A stretch of DNA of 64,000 bases, from contig CANLRI010000001.1 in NCBI GenBank assembly GCA_947493585.1, positions 1,612,001-1,676,000 on the forward strand, in the 5' to 3' direction. The notes below the pieces were generated by a model, which was not told where the DNA came from, did not search any database, and worked only from the letters and a program-made list of their open reading frames with translations. The translations under genes and the position numbers were made by a program. The DNA comes from an uncultured Planococcus sp. Lineage in GTDB: Bacteria > Bacillota > Bacilli > Bacillales_A > Planococcaceae. This document shows, piece after piece, positions 59,334 through 64,000 of the stretch; positions within the stretch are counted from its first letter, which is position 1; each line of letters starts with the position of its first letter.

Positions 59334-59666
59334 TTGGAAGTAATCGGCGGCAAATGGAAAACGGTGATTCTCTGTCATTTGACGCACGGCACGAAACGGA
59401 CGAGTGAATTGAAGCGCCTGATGCCGAACATCACGCAAAAGATGATGACACAGCAATTGCGTGAATTAGAAGCTGATGGCGTCATTAACCGAATCGTCTA
59501 CAACCAAGTGCCGCCGAAAGTCGAATACGAACTAAGTGAATACGGCTGGAGCTTGCAAGGTATTTTGGATTCGTTGTGCCAGTGGGGTGAAATGCATATC
59601 GAGAAAGTGCACGGTGATAAATTCGATGTGCTGGAAGAAGGAATCTTAAACGACCATTTGAAATGA
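59334..59666 (+). CDS. HxlR-family regulator, possibly 5'-truncated
   Basis: About 110 residues of an HxlR/MarR-like winged-helix regulator: TLEVIGGKWKTVILCHL, SELKRLMPNITQKMMTQQLRELEADG, then VPPKVEYELSEYGWSLQGILDSLCQWGE. The domain is nearly complete, but relatives have 10-15 more residues before TLEVIGG. The only start in reach is TTG at 59334, which has no ribosome binding site, and the upstream sequence belongs to the MFS start and its GGAGGAG. The gene may have lost its start in a deletion, so it could be a pseudogene. Confidence 0.7.
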   Translation: MEVIGGKWKTVILCHLTHGTKRTSELKRLMPNITQKMMTQQLRELEADGVINRIVYNQVPPKVEYELSEYGWSLQGILDSLCQWGEMHIEKVHGDKFDVLEEGILNDHLK

Positions 59667-59935
<269 letters not shown>

Positions 59936-59982
59936 AAACCCAAACCGGTTCAGCTGTTGATCAGCCGTTCCGATTTGGGTTT
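59936..59982. terminator. Terminator-like hairpin in the gene-free region
   Basis: AAACCCAAA / TTTGGGTTT arms with inner imperfect pairing (CGGTTCAGC with GCCGTTCCG) and A tract on the left; it could stop transcription in either direction. Confidence 0.6.
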
Positions 59983-60220
59983 AATTGATTGTCAGCTTCT
60001 CGCAAATCAATTCGACTCGTAAGTCGTCAGCCTGCTGATGAATCCGTGGTTCATTTATGCATCGCTGTATTTCCGTGATCATTCAGTGTCTTTTGGTTCC
60101 GTCGGTTTTTCAGTTGCCGTAAACCGCTCCGGCTGGCTCCTAGCTGTAGTTTAGATTTGGTTGCTGCCTGTTATCAATCCACAACATTCTTTATTCACTT
60201 AAATCCGCTATCATATTCCT
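59983..60220. other. Gene-free region before the DMT transporter gene end
   Basis: A 39-codon frame (60038-60154) exists but has no ribosome binding site. Nothing else is seen. Confidence 0.35.
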
Positions 60221-61111
60221 TCATATGGCTTTTACAGGAATTGCTGCTTCCGGCCGCTTTTCCGGCCAGTTCACCATGAATATGCCTGCAAAGATCAACG
60301 CGCCCCCAATAATCAGCGACACCCCGACTTGCTCCCCTAAAACGAGCCATCCCGAGATGACGCCGAAAAATGGCGCCAGAAATAAAAAGGCGCTCACTTT
60401 CCCGGGATTGCCGTTTTGCAGCAGGAAAAACCAAATCGCAAACTGGATGATCGATGCCGGAATCGCCAGCCAAAAAATGATGAACAGCGACTCAGTATTG
60501 ATGGCCAGTCGCTGGGTTTCCAATAAGCTGCTCGCCATCAGCAAAATCAAGCCGCCAAACAGCATTTGATACGCCGTCAGCACCCATGTATCAAGCTGAA
60601 TGCCCCAATGCTTGATCAATAAGGTGCCGATCGACCAGGAAACAGCGCTGCCAAAGCCGAACAAGGTGCCGACTTCCAAGTTCACTTGGCTGCCCATCGT
60701 AATGAAGACGCCGAAAAACCCGAGCAGCACCCCTCCCCATTGAATGATGCGGTAGCGGATGCCGAGTGCGACAGTGCCGAAAATCACCACCAATAAAGGA
60801 TTGGTGAATGTCAAAATGGCGGATTCCCCGGCCGTGATCGTCCTAAGGCTCAGAAAAATGCAGCCCATGACACCAGCGGTCTGGAAAAAGCCGATGATGA
60901 GGATATGCAGCCATTCGGAACGCTGCCGTGGATGCTTGCGCTTGAACAGTTTGACGAATATGGTCATCAAGATGCCTGCAATCGTGAAACGGATCCCGAC
61001 CAATAGCAGCGGCGAGACGTGTTCGAGGCCGATTTTGCCGACTGCAAACGAAGATCCCATCAAACTGGTGGTGATGATGACGAGAAACGCGAAAAGAAAT
61101 TTATTGTTCAC
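60221..61111 (-). CDS. DMT superfamily (EamA) transporter
   Basis: A 296-aa protein with ten hydrophobic segments in two EamA repeats (about 5-140 and 150-285). Typical patterns: SSFAVGKIGLEHVSPLLLVGIRFTIAG in repeat 1 and TWVLTAYQMLFGGLILL with LAPFFGVISGWLVLGEQVG in repeat 2. EamA proteins export amino acids or other small metabolites. The GTG start at 61111 has AGGAG 10 bp upstream. It is monocistronic. The substrate is not evident. Confidence 0.9.
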   Translation of the reverse strand: MNNKFLFAFLVIITTSLMGSSFAVGKIGLEHVSPLLLVGIRFTIAGILMTIFVKLFKRKHPRQRSEWLHILIIGFFQTAGVMGCIFLSLRTITAGESAILTFTNPLLVVIFGTVALGIRYRIIQWGGVLLGFFGVFITMGSQVNLEVGTLFGFGSAVSWSIGTLLIKHWGIQLDTWVLTAYQMLFGGLILLMASSLLETQRLAINTESLFIIFWLAIPASIIQFAIWFFLLQNGNPGKVSAFLFLAPFFGVISGWLVLGEQVGVSLIIGGALIFAGIFMVNWPEKRPEAAIPVKAI

Positions 61112-61262
61112 AGGACACCCGCTCCTAGCTGCATGATAAAACTCATCCAGAATTAGTCAAAACTTTTGGTCTATTCATCCATCGTACCGCAATTCCGCTT
61201 CATTTACCTCCCTTTCTTTGAAATCTGCCTCTATTCATTTGCAGCTAAATTCCATCCCACAG

Positions 61263-61302
61263 CAAAAACCAGAACCGCACACGAGGAGGCGCTTCCGGTT
61301 TT
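61263..61302 (-). terminator. Intrinsic terminator after the VOC-family gene
   Basis: On the minus strand AAAACCGGAAGCGC pairs with GCGGTTCTGGTTTT (two mismatches), followed by T residues, 22 bp after the stop codon. Confidence 0.75.
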
Positions 61303-61324
61303 ACATCATTATTAAGAGTACGAA

Positions 61325-61720
61325 TTAAACATCCATCACCAGAAAGTTCCAGCGATGCCCATCCACATCTGAAAACCCCGCTCCGTACATGCCGTTTCGT
61401 TCACCCGGAGGTGCAAAGACGGTGCCGCCTGCCTGTTCGATGCGAAACATGAAGTTATCGACTTCTTCGTGGGTTTTTGCCGACAATGAAAACAACACCT
61501 CTGAGCCGATCGATGTATCGGCAATCGCTTGCTGCGTAAAAGCTTCAAAGCTTTCTTCAGGAAACAGCATTACATAGAGTTGCTGGCCCTCTAAATAAAA
61601 CGCCGCCTGCTGGGCATTGCTGGCATCCGCTTTGGGCAGCAAAAATCCGGCTTGCTCATAAAAGGCCTGGGCTGCCTGCAAATCCTTCACCGGCAAATTG
61701 ATCCACAACCGATTGTCCAT
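61325..61720 (-). CDS. VOC (glyoxalase/bleomycin-resistance fold) family protein
   Basis: A 131-aa protein with two beta-alpha-beta-beta-beta units: NRLWINLPVKDLQAAQAFYEQAGF at the N-terminus and VDNFMFRIEQAGGTVFAPPG with GFSDVDGHRWNFLVMD at the C-terminus. The DGHRWNF ending is typical of the YaeR/PhnB-like subgroup. The function in the family ranges from resistance proteins to dioxygenases; the substrate is unknown. GAGGTG precedes the ATG. It is monocistronic. Confidence 0.88.
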   Translation of the reverse strand: MDNRLWINLPVKDLQAAQAFYEQAGFLLPKADASNAQQAAFYLEGQQLYVMLFPEESFEAFTQQAIADTSIGSEVLFSLSAKTHEEVDNFMFRIEQAGGTVFAPPGERNGMYGAGFSDVDGHRWNFLVMDV

Positions 61721-61901
61721 GGTGCTTCACCTCGCTTTCGTTCCTAAAACAACAATTGACGGGATCATCGAACAACTTCTAATAAGTATGTTCATATTTC
61801 TTCTCCAGTACCAGTCTAGGTCCGCAGTTCGACTTATCTTTCTATTCCCGGGCCCGTATCGAGCAAACCTCGTGCCCACCTGCTGGATGCGAGCCGCTCC
61901 G

Positions 61902-61930
61902 TTGACTTTCCCGAAACGCTCCTTTAATAT
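61902..61930 (+). promoter_or_regulatory. Sigma-A-like promoter of the YeeE/YedE gene
   Basis: TTGACT (61902-61907) and TAATAT (61925-61930), spacer 17 bp, about 45 bp before the start codon. Confidence 0.68.
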
Positions 61931-61974
61931 AATGTTTTATTCCCTACTATATCACTCAGAAAAGGATGTTTTAT

Positions 61975-63234
61975 ATGACGACTAGCACACGGGTCCAACC
62001 CGTCAATGAAGTAAACGATCCCGTTTACCGCGACACGACCGCCTTGAACGCACCGCAGAAAGCCTTGATTGCCGGAGGTATTGCGGTCGCGGCGTTATTG
62101 ACGGTGTATTTACTCGCCACGCAGCATATTGCACAAACCGTGCTGCTTGGCATCGGGCTGTTGCTCGGCTATACCTTATTCCATGCACGGTTCGGCTTTA
62201 CTTCTGCGTTCCGCCGCTTCATGTCGGTCGGCAATGGCCAGGCGATGCGCTCGCATATGCTCATGCTGGCGGTGGCCGTGACCTTGTTCGCGCCGATTCT
62301 GGCGTATGGCTATTCGTTCTTCGGCACCGGGGTGTCAGGTTACGTCTCTCCGGTCGGCGTGAGCTTGGTGGTCGGGTCGTTCATTTTCGGCATCGGCATG
62401 CAACTCGGCGGCGGCTGCGCTTCCGGTACGCTGTATGCGATCGGCGGCGGGCGTTCGGTCATGTTCATCACGCTATTATTCTTTATTATCGGAACGACGA
62501 TCGGCGCGTATCACTTGCCGTTTTGGACAGAAGATCTGCCGGCTTTTGAACCGGTGTCACTGGCCACTTCGACCGGTCTTGGTTACGGCGGCGCATGGCT
62601 CGTCTCGATCGCTTTGTTCGGGCTCATCGCTTGGATTACCTTGATCATCGAGAAAAAGAAACGCGCACCGAAAATGGCGCCGCTTCCGACCACTACGGGA
62701 TGGAAACGCATTTTCCGCGGGTCTTGGCCGTTGTTCGCCGCAGCGATCGCACTTGCGGTATTGAACGCATTGACCTTGATGACGCGTGGCACACCTTGGG
62801 GCATCACGTCCGCATTCGCGTTATGGGGCTCGAAAATTGCTGAATTCTTCGGTGTGGACGTCGCAAGCTGGGGCTACTGGCAAGGGGCGAACGCAGCGAT
62901 GCTCGAATCGTCCATTTTTGCCGACTCCACGACCGTGTTGAACTTCGGGGTCATCCTTGGTGCCTTTCTCGCTTCAGCAGCTGGCGGCTTGTTCAAGTTC
63001 ACTAAAATCACGATGGGGAATTTCTGGGCATCCGTTGTCGGCGGCTTGCTGATGGGCTACGGGGCGCGTCTTGCGTTCGGCTGCAACATCGGCGCATACT
63101 TCGGCGGCATCGCTTCATTTAGCCTCCATGGCTATATCTGGGGCATTCTCGCACTCGCCGGTACGTTCTTCGCCTTGTACTTGCGGCCCTTGTTCGGCCT
63201 GTCCGTCCCGAAATCCAACGATTCGGTGTGCTAG
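61975..63234 (+). CDS. YeeE/YedE family sulfur-compound transporter (TsuA-like)
   Basis: A 419-aa membrane protein of the YeeE/YedE family; the characterised member TsuA takes up thiosulfate. Two pseudo-symmetric halves each carry a conserved cysteine loop: GMQLGGGCASGTLYAIGGG in the first and GYGARLAFGCNIGAYFGGI in the second. About nine to ten hydrophobic segments are seen. The start at 61975 has AAAAGG 9 bp upstream; the ATG at 61966 overlaps that site. No tusA/sirA gene is adjacent in the window. Confidence 0.92.
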   Translation: MTTSTRVQPVNEVNDPVYRDTTALNAPQKALIAGGIAVAALLTVYLLATQHIAQTVLLGIGLLLGYTLFHARFGFTSAFRRFMSVGNGQAMRSHMLMLAVAVTLFAPILAYGYSFFGTGVSGYVSPVGVSLVVGSFIFGIGMQLGGGCASGTLYAIGGGRSVMFITLLFFIIGTTIGAYHLPFWTEDLPAFEPVSLATSTGLGYGGAWLVSIALFGLIAWITLIIEKKKRAPKMAPLPTTTGWKRIFRGSWPLFAAAIALAVLNALTLMTRGTPWGITSAFALWGSKIAEFFGVDVASWGYWQGANAAMLESSIFADSTTVLNFGVILGAFLASAAGGLFKFTKITMGNFWASVVGGLLMGYGARLAFGCNIGAYFGGIASFSLHGYIWGILALAGTFFALYLRPLFGLSVPKSNDSVC

Positions 63235-63258
63235 ACATTTACAACTTGCTTTTTATAT

Positions 63259-63288
63259 AGGTTTCCGTTCATCGGAAGCCTCTTTTTT
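63259..63288 (+). terminator. Intrinsic terminator after the YeeE/YedE gene
   Basis: AGGTTTCCG / CGGAAGCCT stem (one mismatch), loop TTCAT, T-run. Confidence 0.85.
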
Positions 63289-63443
63289 ATGGGCATGAAG
63301 CGAAACGGGACGCAACATGACTTGCTTTTTTAGAAAATGGGCCAGTCTATTAAATGAAATTCGCCCGGATTATCAATTCTTGCGGTTCATGGAGCGGATT
63401 TCGGTATATCCCCCGAAAATTTTCCGTTCTTTTTCTTGTTTCT

Positions 63444-63452
63444 TGCTATAAT
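63444..63452 (+). promoter_or_regulatory. Extended -10 promoter element for the AraC-like gene
   Basis: TG-C-TATAAT, a consensus extended -10 element, about 32 bp before the ATG at 63485. Confidence 0.6.
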
Positions 63453-63484
63453 AAACATATTCTTTCCCTGAAAGTTGGCTGAAC

Positions 63485-64000
63485 ATGACCCGTGATTTTG
63501 AATTGCATGCTATTGAATCGAAGACCGTCGCGACCGGACAGTCCGTGCATATCCCGCTCCACCGCCACCAGCAACTGGCAGAATGGCTGAGGGTGGAGTC
63601 AGGTGTACTCGAAATCACCGCAAACGCTGAATGCTTGACACTTGAAACAGGAGCACTTGCGCTGATTCCTCCTGGCCAATGGCACGCACTGTCTTTTGCT
63701 TCAAGCAGTGAACAGCGCTATCAAAGACTGCTGGTTACGCATCCCCTTGAGTCAGCAAATGACACGATCTGTTTCACTTATCCTGCGCATCCTGCTTTTC
63801 TCGCATCCGTGATGGACGAACTGAACCGTGAATTGCAACAAGTGAGCCCTGCTTCGTCAAGACAAGTGCAGCTTTTGCTGAACTGGTTGTATGCTGCAGC
63901 CAAACCACCAAGCGCCCCGATTCAAACGGCGGCTTCTTCCAAAACGGCACGCATTTTGCACCAAATGGAAGAAACTTGCCACTTACCCTTTTCACTTGAA
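63485..64000 (+). CDS. AraC-family-like regulator, N-terminal part (cut by window edge)
   Basis: An open frame of 172 codons runs from ATG 63485 to the window end. The first 90 residues look like a cupin sensing domain (HIPLHRHQQLAEWLRVESG, then LIPPGQWHALSF), as in AraC-type regulators. The last residues (ARILHQMEETCHLPFSLE) match the beginning of the AraC helix-turn-helix domain, which would continue past the edge. The ribosome binding site is weak, while an extended -10 element lies upstream. The target is unknown; the YeeE/YedE gene is the nearest upstream neighbour. Confidence 0.78.
   Translation, partial: MTRDFELHAIESKTVATGQSVHIPLHRHQQLAEWLRVESGVLEITANAECLTLETGALALIPPGQWHALSFASSSEQRYQRLLVTHPLESANDTICFTYPAHPAFLASVMDELNRELQQVSPASSRQVQLLLNWLYAAAKPPSAPIQTAASSKTARILHQMEETCHLPFSLE

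Noticed and set aside
60038..60154. 39-codon frame in the gene-free region before the DMT gene
   Set aside because: No ribosome binding site or promoter, and no family resemblance.

Overview
This 64 kb window is chromosomal DNA of a low-to-mid GC Gram-positive bacterium of the order Bacillales, most likely family Planococcaceae (Planococcus-like). The reasons are the gene content and order: odhA-odhB next to yojN/yojO, xpaC-yaaN, ykoFEDC behind a TPP riboswitch, a CitZ-type citrate synthase, fruR-fruK-fruA opposite ptsH-ptsI, and YkpA and YoxD orthologues. Ribosome binding sites are strong AGGAGG types, promoters are sigma-A-like, and short intrinsic terminators close almost every unit. I see no rRNA, tRNA, CRISPR array, transposase or prophage. 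Most of the window is ordinary core and near-core genome.

Layout. 1-5667: end of the 2-oxoglutarate dehydrogenase genes (odhA partial, odhB), a DedA protein, a DUF6501 protein and the MoxR/VWA pair yojN-yojO. 5668-6024: gene-free segment flanked by two near-identical terminators. 6060-9420: xpaC-yaaN (reverse), a cold-shock gene with a remarkable leader hairpin, and a degenerate cold-shock-like gene plus a DUF1232 gene behind a probable sigma-B promoter. 9433-16611: ABC-F protein YkpA, an MFS exporter, MsrA, LCP ligase, AI-2E family permease and a half-length Spo0M-like protein. 16613-20125: TPP riboswitch and ykoFEDC (thiamin-precursor ECF transporter). 20313-24644: SelO, citrate synthase and two unrecognised proteins.

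24766-31376 is the most distinctive operon: three M20-type amidohydrolases (one AbgA-like, one carbamoylase-like), an embedded multidomain regulator and an AbgT transporter. The genes overlap or nearly touch. It looks like a pathway for import and stepwise cleavage of N-acylated or N-carbamoylated amino acids such as aminobenzoyl-glutamate. 31525-46804: small proteins, Hsp20, a DUF2243/CtaG membrane pair, an HNH-family protein with an altered catalytic motif, a LacI regulator, a YqcI/YcgG haem-enzyme family protein, an ion channel with an atypical filter, an SGNH hydrolase, an acyltransferase, a TlpA thioredoxin with a membrane partner, NAD(P)HX dehydratase, a secreted M14 carboxypeptidase, a metallo-beta-lactamase-fold protein and the dehydrogenase YoxD.

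46803-52893 is a sugar-transport hub: ptsHI and fruRKA are transcribed divergently from overlapping promoters that share one CcpA (cre) site, and a second HPr gene with both phosphorylation sites lies at the far end. 53133-64000: small proteins, a histidine phosphatase, a UbiB-family kinase, an MFS/HxlR pair whose intergenic region has collapsed, a DMT exporter, a VOC protein, a YeeE/YedE sulfur transporter and the start of an AraC-like regulator cut by the window edge. No single large novel system stands out. The best candidates for new biology are the abg-like operon, the cold-shock leader structure, the HNH protein with a His-to-Tyr change, the shared cre promoter with a second HPr, and the collapsed HxlR/MFS junction.
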